Assembly: GCF_036373705.1 (NCBI RefSeq)
Contig: NC_089852.1
Span: 33,183,707-33,247,706, forward strand
Length of the DNA stretch: 64,000 nt
DNA from: Amia ocellicauda
Taxonomy: Eukaryota; Chordata; Actinopteri; Amiiformes; Amiidae
Reading direction: 5' to 3'
Position 1 is the first letter of the stretch. Each line of letters opens with the position of its first letter. Positions 43,851 through 54,392 of the stretch are shown piece by piece. Below the pieces are notes generated by a model. That model was not told the origin of the DNA. It saw only the letters and a list, made by a program, of their open reading frames with translations, and did no database searches. Position numbers and translations under genes: made by a program.

Positions 43851-44215
43851 CAAAAGTATTTGGACAAACTAACATAATCATGAATTAAATTATGAGTTTC
43901 AATACTTGAATGCAAATCCTTTGCAGTCAATTACTGCCTGAAGTCTGGAACCCATCGACATCAACAAATGTTGAGTTTCTTCTCTGGTGATGCTCTGCCA
44001 GGCCTGTACTGCAGCTGCCTTTGGTTCCTGCATTTTCTTTGGGCGTTTTGCCTTCAGTTTTGTCTTAGAAATCAAAACAAACCATTCAGAGAGACAGCAC
44101 AAACATTAGGTGTGGCCAAATCAGCTATTTGGTACATTCTTAAACAGAAAGAGCGCACTGGTGAGCTCAAGAACACCAAAAGGCCAGGCAGACCGTGGAA
44201 AAGTTTTTATTTGTA
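43850..44215. mobile_element. Rearranged Tc1-like fragments, C-terminus and N-terminus back to back
   Basis: On the minus strand 44060-43900 encodes a transposase C-terminus (SMGSRLQAVIDCKGFAFKY). On the plus strand 44080-44205 encodes a transposase N-terminal helix-turn-helix (ETAQTLGVAKSAIWYILKQK, then NTKRPGRPWK). The two pieces are in opposite orientations, so the copy is a rearranged remnant. The catalytic core is missing. Confidence 0.75.
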
Positions 44216-44624
44216 TGATAAATTCAATAGAAAATACAAGGGATTTTGTATAAAAATTGAAAAATAGTGATACTTAAATTGAGAATGAATCCCCTAAACA
44301 GTATAGGACCTGTTGGAAAGGATTCTTGGATCAGGAGTTTATTTGAGTGAAATCACACAGAGATCCTGAGCCTGGTTAGGCCTGCAAGAGTAGGCCTGAT
44401 AAGTTCCAGGTTATAAGCAGTTTTACCACATATCTGAAAGGGTGTGTCGCAGAGAGCATTGTTGAAGCAATGACTTTTCTAGTACACAAGAAAACAGCCG
44501 CCTGTCATAAGTTCTACGGTCCTATTGGGGATTGTCCAGCTGAGTATCTTCCATTACACTTGATTTCAGTAAGCCAAAAATCAATATAGTTTAACTAGAT
44601 GGCAAGCCATTGTGACATTTAATC

Positions 44625-46140
44625 CATAATTTCTGATATCAAAAATACAGTTTCTGATATCAAAAATACAATTGTTAATATCAAGAATGATCTGCTTTTG
44701 TTATCAAAAATTGTATTTTTGATATTAGAAACTATATTTTTGATACTAATTAGCATGCATTTTTACTTTTGATATCAAAAATGCATACAACTTAGCATCC
44801 AGTTCTATTTTTGATATAAAAATGTATACTTATTTTCGAGCGATACATATTAAATGTCCTGCTGTCAAATGAGCTTTGAAACTTGAATGTGTGGTAAAGA
44901 GCTATTTGTAGTGTTGTAGTTGCTCCCCTTCTTTGAAAAAGTCCCAGAGTAGATTCAGAACAATCAGAATGCCCATTTCTCTCATTGTTAATGTCTGACA
45001 TTGCCCTGTTCATTGTTAAACAATCTCAGTATTGCCATTCTCTACTGGCATTTTTCCTGTTATTTTCCAGTTGCTCCTTGATAGTTAGTGCCATTTGCAT
45101 TTATCTTATATCAAATTAAATACAAAGTTGTGGTCTTTCAAATTATAAGGGGTAATCATCTGTCAGAGTTTAAAAAAAAATAATGCAAATCGTACGTATG
45201 CAAATTAGTCATGTACACTATGAGAAATGGATGATTTTGCAAGCCTGTAGCTCAGGCTAGGAAGACCCTAAATACATGAGTCAGACATAATTTGAAAGCT
45301 GACCATTCTGAAACACTTACGATTTATGTCTAGGATCGCACATGATGTGAAAATAATTGGACAGAGTGTAAAGGTTTAAATTAAGTTAATGTCACAGGAT
45401 ATTAATTCGTATGCATTTCTGATATCAAGAATACAATATCTGATACCAAAAATACATTTGCTGATATTAACAATTGGCAGTTAATTCTTGATATCAGCAC
45501 CAAAACACAGCCCATGGAGTCAGGACCAGGGACAGCTCATGAGCAACATCCATACTGCAACAGATAGGAGCCACCTGGCCCTAGGGACAATCAAGTTAAT
45601 TCTGCAAACAGGTGGCCCTAATCAGGTGAGCCTCTACTTAACTGCACCCTGTGCTGTCTTTCTTTGTCTTGGATTGTGGCAGGAGAAGAGACAGGAGAGT
45701 GGTGGAGGTGAGGACGAGAGAGGACGAGAGAGGACGAGAGGGGATGAGAGGGGACAAGAGGGGACGAGAGGGGGCTTGCATAGAGCTAACAAATTGAACA
45801 CCCAACTCCGATCTAGGATTGAAATAGTTTATTCCAATTGGCACTTGAACTACCCTTCTGCATAAGTACCAGACCTGGAAAAGAACCCTGACCTAACTGA
45901 CTACAAGACTGAACATTCCTTGTGGTTTTATTGCTTGTCAATACAAATAAAGCCACAGACTCCAGTCTGTTTTGAACAGCATATTTTGTTTATGCTCTGT
46001 TCTCACCCTTTCCCCGAAGCCCACCCTAAAGCTCTACAGTATCAGCAATTGTATTCTTGATATCAGCAATTGTTTTTTTGATATCAGCAATTGTATTCTT
46101 GATATCGGCAATTGTATTCTTGATTTCAAAAATGCATACT
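44625..46140. repeat. Three arrays of a GATATC-centred palindromic motif
   Basis: Copies of TTTTTGATATCAAAAAT and variants cluster at 44625-44820, 45415-45500 and 46040-46135, bounding two blocks of about 0.6 kb. In the clusters the motif alternates in spacing of about 20-30 bp with ACAATTG-like links. The two end clusters could be the subterminal repeats of a DNA transposon. No reading frame for a transposase is seen. Confidence 0.6.
45700..45778 (+). repeat. (GGACGAGAG)n minisatellite
   Basis: About eight units of GAGAGGACGAGAGGGGA-type sequence, purine-only on the plus strand. Confidence 0.85.
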
Positions 46141-47160
46141 AATTAACATCTGGTTAAGGATTATTTGCCATACAAAATAAAATGTTTCACAGCAGGGAAC
46201 GGAGCTGAGATTGGTTTAGAAAGTGACCCAGAATCAGTCTTGTCAGCCTTAGATATCAATCTGCATGATGTGGAGGAATTTTTGAAAAATATGTATTGTG
46301 AAAGGTTATCTAGAAGGAAAGCAGTGCTGCATTAAAAATATAAACAAATTTCAGTACTGTGCTGAACTTTTCCTTATTAACATCCGAAAAAACTGTTATT
46401 AGATCACATACAAAATCAATGTTAATAAGTTATTATATTTTGTTCCAATATATGTTATGAATGAGCCATTAAATTTATCAGCTAAGATCTTACTTTTTTA
46501 TTTGGTGATCACTTATTTATGATTGCTGCCAAGAATATGTTGAAGCAATATTTCTGCATAGAATACAAACTAGAAAATATATATTTATTGTTTTGTTATT
46601 GTGTCCCAGTGTCCACGTGTACTAGCACAGGACACAGACTAAAACACCCTTCATTTATCAAGAAGGGGAGCTTCAAACACCCACATCTCAATACACTATA
46701 AACAGGTAAGAATTAAACTATTTATTGCAAATCTCAAAATATAGAAATATGAGCAACAAAGATAAAATAATATAACCAGTGTTGGGTTTTTTTATTAATA
46801 AAATGTAATATATTAATCGTTATTCATTTCTTGAAAAAAAAATACAATTATTATTACATATTAGTTAATTTAAGATGTAGTGCATTATATTACTTATATA
46901 TATTACCCACTTCGTTTCTTGCACTGTGAAAAAGTGTGAGAAATCTCCATAGTTAGGTTAGGCGGGTTTTAAATGTATGCCATACAAATAAACTGTAACT
47001 TAAGGTCGTGGATGACCTTAGTTCTCGGTCAGTAGCATAGACACTGCGAGTGAATCAGGCTGGTCAAGTTTTATTTCATCGACTTCATTACGAAAGCTCA
47101 CCAATAGTAGAAGACAAAGTAATTTGCCAGTATTATTATTTTGAGTAGAGATCTCTGCAC
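46141..47160. other. AT-rich stretch, no gene
   Basis: No supported coding sequence or assignable repeat. Confidence 0.6.
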
Positions 47161-47350
47161 ACTTGACAACATCTCCTGAACTGAAATAACTTGTACGGAG
47201 GCTACATCCTGCCAGTCCTGTGGGACAGACAATTGTTGATTCTGACAGACAACACAGCGGTGGTTGCCTATATCAACAGGCAAGGAGGCCTCCGGTACCC
47301 AGATGTCGGCGCAGCCTCAGCTCTGCTCCATCAGAGCAGTTAACCTCCCT
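47160..47350 (+). pseudogene. DIRS RNase H fragment
   Basis: Encodes ILTDNTAVVAYINRQGG, the RNase H segment of DIRS pol, at about 47225-47285, followed by a few matching codons with stops. This segment is missing in copies 1 and 2. An isolated 190 bp scrap. Confidence 0.75.
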
Positions 47351-47359
47351 GGCCTCTCC

Positions 47360-48127
47360 AACACAGCGGCAAACTATGGGCTCAAATTAGTGCCATAAGT
47401 AACGAATTCAAAATAAAATATATCATAAACGAAAAAAAAAAGTTGAGAAAAAATGGATGTCGAGATCAAAAATAAAACAATCAAAAGCAAAATGTATAGA
47501 ATTGTAAACAACAATTATATCAAAAGCAAAACAAAAAAACTTGAAAGCAAATCATTTTAAATGGAGAGCAAAACTCGAACTGACCGAGTCCATTTCACAC
47601 ACGCGCACACCTGGAGTTACTGCCTGTGGTTACAATGCTGAAATCTTTGCTTTCGACACCAGTTTCTTTGGATTCACTTTTTTTTTTTTTTGTTTATGAG
47701 TTTTGGCACTGTTTTGCCATGACAGCGGGGTTTAGAGGGAGGCGTAGATCATGGGTGTCCATTGGTCCACTAGGTTTGAGTTACGGTCCTTCCTAACCCA
47801 ATCAGTGAGCAGGACGAGCTGGTCTGACACGTCACCACTATGTGCCAAATCTCCTCACCTATATTTTATGACTCAGATCACAAACCTCTACAACACAAAG
47901 GGCAGGGCACAGAGTATTCACCAGTCACAACTGTGAAGAAACGTAGTCTTCAATCGGGTTATTGTGTTCGTTGTAATACCTTTATTCACGCAGTGTGGAG
48001 AGGAACAGTGCATCAGGGCAATCACAATCTTAGGTACCGAATGGTGAGTACCTATTTGTCAGAAACATCTTGATTCTATTATATTTATATTGACTTTTCG
48101 AGCTAACATGAAACAGTAACTCAGAAC
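47360..48127. other. Mixed unassigned stretch
   Basis: AT-rich first half (A-runs, CAAAAGCAAA-type repeats at 47480-47560). The GC-richer second half (47720-47900) has CCAATCAGTGAGCAGGACGA. No gene assigned. Confidence 0.55.
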
Positions 48128-48131
48128 AAGA

Positions 48132-48440
48132 ATGATAGGTTGCGTATGCAACCCCGGTTATCTGAGAAAAGAAGCACTGCCTAAGGGGGAACGGGGAGGG
48201 GTTTTCAGCACGCATCGCTGGAACGCATCGAAGACTTTTGTCTATCAAAGCTGCCATTGTCCCTTGTGTCCGTCACTCAAACAGGACCCTTCCGCTTCCT
48301 GTTTCTATAAAAGGTGACGTCTGCACAAGGACTTCCTCTTATTGCTGGGAGCTCGAACTCCCACGCGACTTTGCAACCCTTGGGCAGTGCTTCTTTTCTC
48401 AGATAACCGGGGTTGCATACGCAACATATCGTTATCTTTC
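48132..48440 (-). repeat. DIRS terminal repeat region, copy 3
   Basis: GGTTGCGTATGCAACCCCGG (48138) recurs inverted at 48408-48428. TCTATAAAAGGTGACGTCTG (48304) holds the TATA-like and CRE-like pair seen in copies 1 and 2. Confidence 0.75.
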
Positions 48441-48909
48441 GAGTCAGAAGCACTGCCCAAGGGGGAGGGGTTACAGTATAACCAAACCGTCGCAAGGGAG
48501 GAGGCAGCGAGCTGATAAGGGAGCCTGCCCCGAGGCGACCACTAGGAGGCCTCAGCAACACACCTCCAGACAGGAGCCACAGAGGCTCCTTGGGGCCAAA
48601 CTGGGCTGTCCAGGAGCGAGAACCGCAGTCATGCTCTACTGGGGACTGTCTGCAATCAGCATATACAAAGCAGGGCTACAGAGGTCAACTCTTATGCCCT
48701 CCGCTTACAATAGCAAGGGCAGCTGCTCTACTAGTGCATCTAGGAGCGAGGCCTTATATCTAATTGCACAGTATATGGCGCAGGCAATCAAGCAACTTGT
48801 GCGCCTTCCGCGCATCAACGTGGCAGTGAACCCCTGATCCTGCAAGAGTGGGGCCACAGACCACTTAATAACACACAGCTGGCTAGTCAACTGAGTAGCC
48901 ACAGCTGGA

Positions 48910-49400
48910 CATAACAGTATAAACAGTGTGGCAGCAGGAACATTCATGCTGCCTCCACGCAGCACGGGAAAAATCACGTTCACTGAACGGTTCAAAGCAT
49001 CCAGCTCCACTGTGCTGTCATAACAACTATACATATCGCGGGGTGCAGGAAGCAGATCATGTACCACCAGGTAACACGGGAGCAGTTGTCACCTATTAGC
49101 GCAGCTAATGCAGGACAACAGCAGGCTCTACCATGACAATCAAACCATAACATTGCGGTGTGCAGGAAACCGTTCATGCACTCTTCGCATAACATGGGAG
49201 CATTGGCCGCTTGTTACACTAGCCTCGCTAAGAGCGAGGCCACACCAGCTCTACAATATTGTACAAATGAACAACAATATATATCGCGTGGCAGCAGGAA
49301 CATTCATGCCGCCTGCGCACAGCACAGGAGCATCCAACTCTACTGAATAGTACAGAGTGGAAGAGCTCCACTGTGCTGACAATATAGATTTCGTACAAAC
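48910..49400 (-). repeat. Degenerate tandem units inside DIRS copy 3
   Basis: Units of about 110-130 bp with GCAGCAGGAACATTCATGC at 48932 and 49291, more diverged ones between (TGCAGGAAGCAGATCATG near 49043, TGCAGGAAACCGTTCATG near 49160), each followed by an ACGGGAGCA or ATGGGAGCA motif. Confidence 0.65.
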
Positions 49401-49406
49401 TAACTA

Positions 49407-50304
49407 CACCCATCAGCCATAACATTATGACCACCTGCCTAATATTGTGTAGGTCCCCCTTTTGCCGCCAAAACAGCCCTGACCCATCGAGGCATGGACT
49501 CCACTAGACCTCTGAAGGTGTGCTGTGGTATCTGGCACCAAGACGTTAGCAGCAGGTCCTTTAAGTCCTGTAAGTTGCGAGGTGTGGCCTCCATGGATCG
49601 GACTTGTTTGTCCAGCACATCGCACAGATGCTTGATTGGATTCAGATCTGGGGAATTTGGAGGCCAAGTCAACACCTTGAACTCATGATTCATCAGACCA
49701 GGCCACCTTCTTCCATTGCTCCGTGGTCCAGTTCTGATGCTCACGTGCCCATTGTAGGCGCTTTCGGCACTGGACAGGGGTCAGCATGGGCACCCTGACT
49801 GGTCTGCGGCTACCTAGCCCCATATGCACCAAACTGTGATGCACTGTGTGTTCTGACACCTTTCTATCAGAACCAGCATTAACTTTTTCAGCAATTTGAG
49901 CTACAGTATCTCATCTGTTGGATAGGACCACACAGGCCAGCCTTCGCTCCCCACGTACATCATTGAGCCTTGGCTGGCCATGACCCTGTTGCCGGTTCAC
50001 CGCATTTCCTTCCTTGGACCACTTTTGATAGGTACTGACCACTGCAGACCAGGAACACCCCACAAGAGCTGCAGTTTTGGAGATGCTCTGACCCAGTTGT
50101 CTAGCCTTCACAATTTGGCCCTTGTCAAAGTTGCTCAGATCCTTACGCTTGCCCATTTTTCCTGCTTCTAACACATCAACTTTGAGGACAAAATGTTCAC
50201 TTGCTGCCTAATATATCCCACCCACTGACAGGTGCCATGATAACGAGATTATCAGTGTTATTCACTTCATCTGTCAATGGTCATAATGTTATGGCTGATC
50301 GGTA
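49407..50304 (-). mobile_element. Tc1-like element, family A, deletion derivative nested in DIRS
   Basis: Both terminal repeats are present (left CATCAGCCATAACATTATGA, right its inverted partner) and TA flanks both sides (49405-49406, 50305-50306). About 898 bp. It carries the same internal deletion junction as the copy at 1-708, with both ends intact, so it moved as a deleted element using transposase from elsewhere. Confidence 0.9.
49431..50174 (-). pseudogene. Tc1-like transposase remnant (family A, nested copy)
   Basis: N-terminal part: [20 protein letters not shown] and the helix-turn-helix [20 protein letters not shown] (50156-50030). After several stops, the C-terminal part LTWPPNSPDLNPI through SMPRWVRAVLAAKGGPTQY (49690-49440). 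The central catalytic part is missing. The start sequence resembles that of the intact family C transposase, so the two are related. Confidence 0.88.
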
Positions 50305-50621
50305 TACACCACTGGGCGCCGGAACAAACTCACGTGCCACCCATGGAACACAGGAGCAGTTGACACCTGCTGGTTAGACCGGCTAATGCAGGGAAACATT
50401 AGCTGTACTGTACTGACAAATGAACTACAGTATATACACAGCGGAACACGAGAGCCCACTCACGTGCTTAGTGCTGAGGGCAGCAGCAGTGGACTCTTGC
50501 TCTATGGCAAACAGCTAGAGTGGGCCACAGACCTGCTGACCAAGGAACTATGTACACAGCAAGGTAGTGTAATTCGAGCGCCATCAGCTAGGAACAGCGG
50601 CAGTGAGTTCCATTCTACACA

Positions 50622-52408
50622 AGCTAGAGCTTTCTCTCCCCTGCTTCCCCACCCCACCCCACCCACTCCCTCTATTACCTTCCACTGTAATCTCCACTCT
50701 GTCTCTCCCTCCACCCTGGCCTCCACGACTCTCACTCTCTTACCTTCCATTGACTGTTTTTCCCATCTGTCTGTTAACTGTGCTACCTCCTCTTTGTTCT
50801 CCTCCCTCACCTCCTCCCTTGACTCCCTCTGTCCTCTCATGTCTCATCCTGTCTGCCCCTCCCCTCCACAGCCCTGGATCTCCTTTGTCCTTCACTCAGC
50901 CCGATCCACTCTGCGTGCCACTGAACAGCAGTGGAAGAGGTCCAAACTCCCAGCTGCCCTTGACCTCTACTGCTTTCTGTTGTCCACATTCTCCTCCTCA
51001 CTCACCTCAGCAAAGAAGTCTTACTTCTAATCTCTCTTTCAATCCACTGTCAACAACCCTTCTCCACCTTCTCCTCCCTCCTTGCCCCCCTCCCCCTCCC
51101 CCATCTCTCACTACTGATGATTTCACCTCCTTCTTCTCATCCAAGATTGCAGACATCCGCAGGCTCTTCAATACTCCACCCTCATCACCCATCACACCCA
51201 ATCCTCCCACTGATCAAGCTTCCTTTTCTTCATTCTCGCCTCTCTCAGATGCTGAAGTTTCTGCTCTCCTCCTACGTCACAAACCCACAATGTGTGCCAT
51301 GGACCCTCTCCCTTCTCGCCTCTTCCAAGCAACTGCTCCTGATCTTCTCCCCTTCATCTCCTCCCTCCTCAACTCCTCCCTCCTCTCTGGCTGTTTACCC
51401 TCTGCATTTAAACAAGCTGCTGTCATCCCACTGCTCAAGAAACCAACCCTTGATGCCACCTGTCCTCAGAACTACCGCCCTGTCTCCCTACTCCCCTTCC
51501 TCTCCAAGACTCTTGAGTGGGCGGTCCACCGTCAGCTCTCGGACTTTCTGTCCCAACACTCACTCCTTGATCCTCTGCAATACGGCTTCCGCACAGCTCA
51601 CTCCACTAAGATGGCTCTCCTGGCAGTCACTGATTCCCTCAGCTGTGCTCGGGTGGCCTCCCTCTACTCCGTCCTCATCCTCCTTGACCCCTCTGCAGCA
51701 TTTGACACTGTTGATCACTCCATCCTCCTCTCCTGCCTCACTGACCTTGGTGCTCTCACCTGGTTCTCCTCCTACCTCAGTGACCGGTCCTACCAAGTGA
51801 CATGGCAAGGTTCCTCATCCACCTCCCAACCTCTCCTCACAGGCGTTCCCCAAGGCTCTGTCCTGGGCCCGCTCCTGTTCTCTCTCTACACTCGCTCCCT
51901 GGGTCCCCTCATCGCTTCCCATGGTTTCTCCTACCACTTCTACGCTGATGATGCCCAGATCTTCCTGTCTTTTCCCTCTTCTGACTCTCTCATCCCCTCT
52001 CGCATCTCTTCCTGCTTGTCTGCTATTTCCGCCTGGATGCACTCACACCACCTCAAGCTCAACCTCTCCAAATCGGATCTCCTGTTTTTCCCCCACTCTT
52101 CCTCACCTTCTGCTGACCTCCCCATCTCGATCCCCTTGGAATCCACCACACTCTCTCCTTCTTCTTCCGCTAAAAATCTAGGAGTCACCCTCGATCCTGC
52201 ACTCTCCTACACCCAGTACATCACCACGCTGACATGCACCTGTAGATTCTTCCTGAGCAACATACGCCGGATCCGTCCCTTCCTCACTGACTACTCGACT
52301 CTACTCGTCCAGTCACTGGTCCCCTCCTGCCTGGACTACTGCAACTCCCTCCTGGCCGGCCTGCCTGCAACTACTACCCGCCCGCTCCAGCTCATACAGA
52401 ACTCTTAG
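50622..52408 (+). pseudogene. L2-clade LINE reverse transcriptase, long open remnant
   Basis: One frame is open for about 600 codons without a credible ORF2 start. The first 170 residues are a Ser/Pro/Leu-rich linker. RT blocks follow: [16 protein letters not shown] (near residue 288), [60 protein letters not shown] (YADD kept, near residue 447), KNLGVTLDP and a final [14 protein letters not shown]. The endonuclease is absent (5' truncated), and the copy stops at QLIQNS, where another L2 piece is joined. Inactive. Confidence 0.88.
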
Positions 52409-52431
52409 GGGCCAGGGATGAAAAGGAGCGG

Positions 52432-52740
52432 GCTCGTCTCTCTCTGCCTCCTTCTTCTCCTCCAAGATCACAGACATCCGCAAGCTCTTCAACAGTCCCC
52501 CCTCCTCTCCCATCCTGCCTAAATCTCCTACTAATCAACCTTCCTTCTTTTCATTCTCACTTCTCTCAAACTCTCAACTGTCCTCTTTCCTCCTAAGTCA
52601 CAAACCCACGACGTGTGCCTTGGACCCTCTCCCCACTTGCCTCCGCCAAGCGACTGCTCCTGCTCTACTCCGCTTCATCTCCTAACCCTTCTCTGGCTGT
52701 TTTCCCTCTAATATTAAACAAGTTGTAATCCCACTCCTTA
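52432..52740 (+). mobile_element. Second L2 fragment (linker/RT start)
   Basis: CTCCAAGATCACAGACATCC repeats, with differences, the segment at 51141-51160 of the first copy, continuing to the region before NYRP. It is then joined to the L2 3' end. Read as a second, internally deleted L2 copy. Confidence 0.75.
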
Positions 52741-52743
52741 AAC

Positions 52744-53335
52744 ACATTCAGTTCAAGACATTGACTTTTACTTACCAATGTCTGGACCAGACTGCCCCAT
52801 GCTACCTTCAGTCCCTCATCTCTCAGTACATCCCCTCCAGACTGCTGTGGTCTTACGGTGCCAGAAGACTAACCTTGCCTCCTCCCTGCTCCCTATCATC
52901 CCTGGCCCCTAAGTGGTGGAACGACCTTCCCATTGAAGTCAACACAGCAGAGTCCCTGACCTCCTTCCGGTGATTACTCAAGACACATCTGTTCAGACTC
53001 TACTTGTAATCTATTAGTTTATTATCATATAAAATTGCACTGATTCAATGTAATGCTTTGAAATATCCCTTGCTTGCACTACCATTACTTGTATTGTTTA
53101 TTTTGATTTCCCCTATGCCTCCTTTCCCTTAGCTCTTAATGTTACCTGCATTTACTAGCTTTTACTATCTAGGATCTAGGACTTGTATTGTTTACTGTAT
53201 ATTTCCTATGCAAGTGTGTACATTGGAATTTGTAAATTGAATTATGCTTTGAACTGTACTGTATTTTTGCACTTTGTATTGCTCTTACCTTTTGTAATCT
53301 GCCAAGTAATAAATTATAATGAATAATATAAATAA
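52744..53335 (+). mobile_element. L2 3' end and 3' UTR
   Basis: Encodes the normal L2 C-terminus (FTYQCLDQTAPCYLQ, SRLLWSYGARRL, PKWWNDLPIEVN) to a TGA near 52973. A 3' UTR of about 360 bp follows and ends in an AT-rich AATAATATAAATAATAATG-like tail. Confidence 0.82.
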
Positions 53336-53395
53336 TAATGTAACTGAATGAGGAAACAGGAAGTGATAATCTCAGCCAAAATACAGGAAGTCATT

Positions 53396-53505
53396 TGAAG
53401 ATATCTCTAAATGATTTAAAGATATATTAAAATCCTTTAGAGATATCTTTAAACAGTACCTTATTGAGATATCTCTAAATGGTTTGCAGATATCTCTAAA
53501 TGATC
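53396..53505. repeat. AGATATCTCTAAATG-type palindromic motif array
   Basis: Five or six copies of AGATATCTCTAAATG and variants (AGATATATT, AGATATCTTTAAA) spaced about 20 bp. It resembles in design, but not in exact sequence, the GATATC arrays at 44.6-46.1 kb. Confidence 0.6.
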
Positions 53506-53734
53506 ATTTTGCGTGCCATACTCATGTGTGTGTTTCCTTAGAGATAGACTTGTCAACTATTTAAAGAGGCGTATTATATATGATAAAATAAAAGTAAATT
53601 TTAAACTTGAGGAGTAATGAAACAGATATTGATGGGATTAAAATGTACCATAAAACTCCATCTCACTGCATGCAGATTCAGTATATATCAGTAGTTTTTT
53701 TTTTTTTTATTAATGGAGGATCACATTATTATAA

Positions 53735-54392
53735 TTATTTATTTGACCCAAGCATTTAGCCATGGAGACTCAGGTTACACCATTGTTGCATTTTAAAACT
53801 TACAAGGAGGTGTAAAACTTTACAGAGTACAAATGCTACATAAGATAATGGTTTAACAAACAAGCAGAGTACATAAAATAATAAGATCAGATGCACAGTG
53901 AAGAAGATACAGTATATGATACATGATCAAATATATATATTACAATAAAATTCCCTTGAACAGCAAGAACTACAGTAGAAAAACTAAGAAACAGAACAGA
54001 TTATGCCTCTGACATGATCTTCCATAGTGGGGCAGTGTAGAGGAGCATGTGAGATGGGAGCTGGGAGAGTAAAGGGAAGATACAGCTCAGTAACCAGTAA
54101 AAACTGGCAGTAGAGGACAGGAGGGGATGTTTTTATAGACACATGGGTTTGGAAATTAAATAAATAAAAAATAGTTTATTTTGTATTAGATATGAAAAGT
54201 AGTGATCAATACAAAAAATAAGCATGAATTCCAAAACGAGAGTTTTATCAATTTTTAATGTATGGTTTCCAGAAACATTCCAGCATGGCTTCATTCAAAT
54301 TGGGTCAAATCGGTCTGTGAGTCCAAAGTAAATGACACAATTTAAAAGTGTTAATCTGTCCCTTATATATTGTTTTTCCTTATGTTCCATAA
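53735..54392 (-). repeat. OR3 downstream flank
   Basis: Homologous to 57001-57400 (OR4) and in part to 25795-26396 (OR1): ATAATTATTTATTTGACCCA, GATCTTCCATAGTGGGGCAG, GGCAGTAGAGGACAGGAGGG. The duplicated OR unit extends at least 650 bp past the stop codon. Confidence 0.65.

Larger units (their letters stand above)
48128..50621 (-). mobile_element. DIRS-type retroelement copy 3, non-coding end, split by a Tc1 element
   Basis: Same order as copy 2: terminal repeat region (48132-48440), then the repetitive non-coding segment. The segment is interrupted at 49407-50304 by a Tc1-like element and resumes to about 50621, where L2 sequence begins. No gag, RT or recombinase remains. Confidence 0.82.

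Noticed and set aside
45488-45865. A 125-codon frame across the GGACGAGAG minisatellite
   Set aside because: Most of it is the translated minisatellite, with no domain or homologous start.
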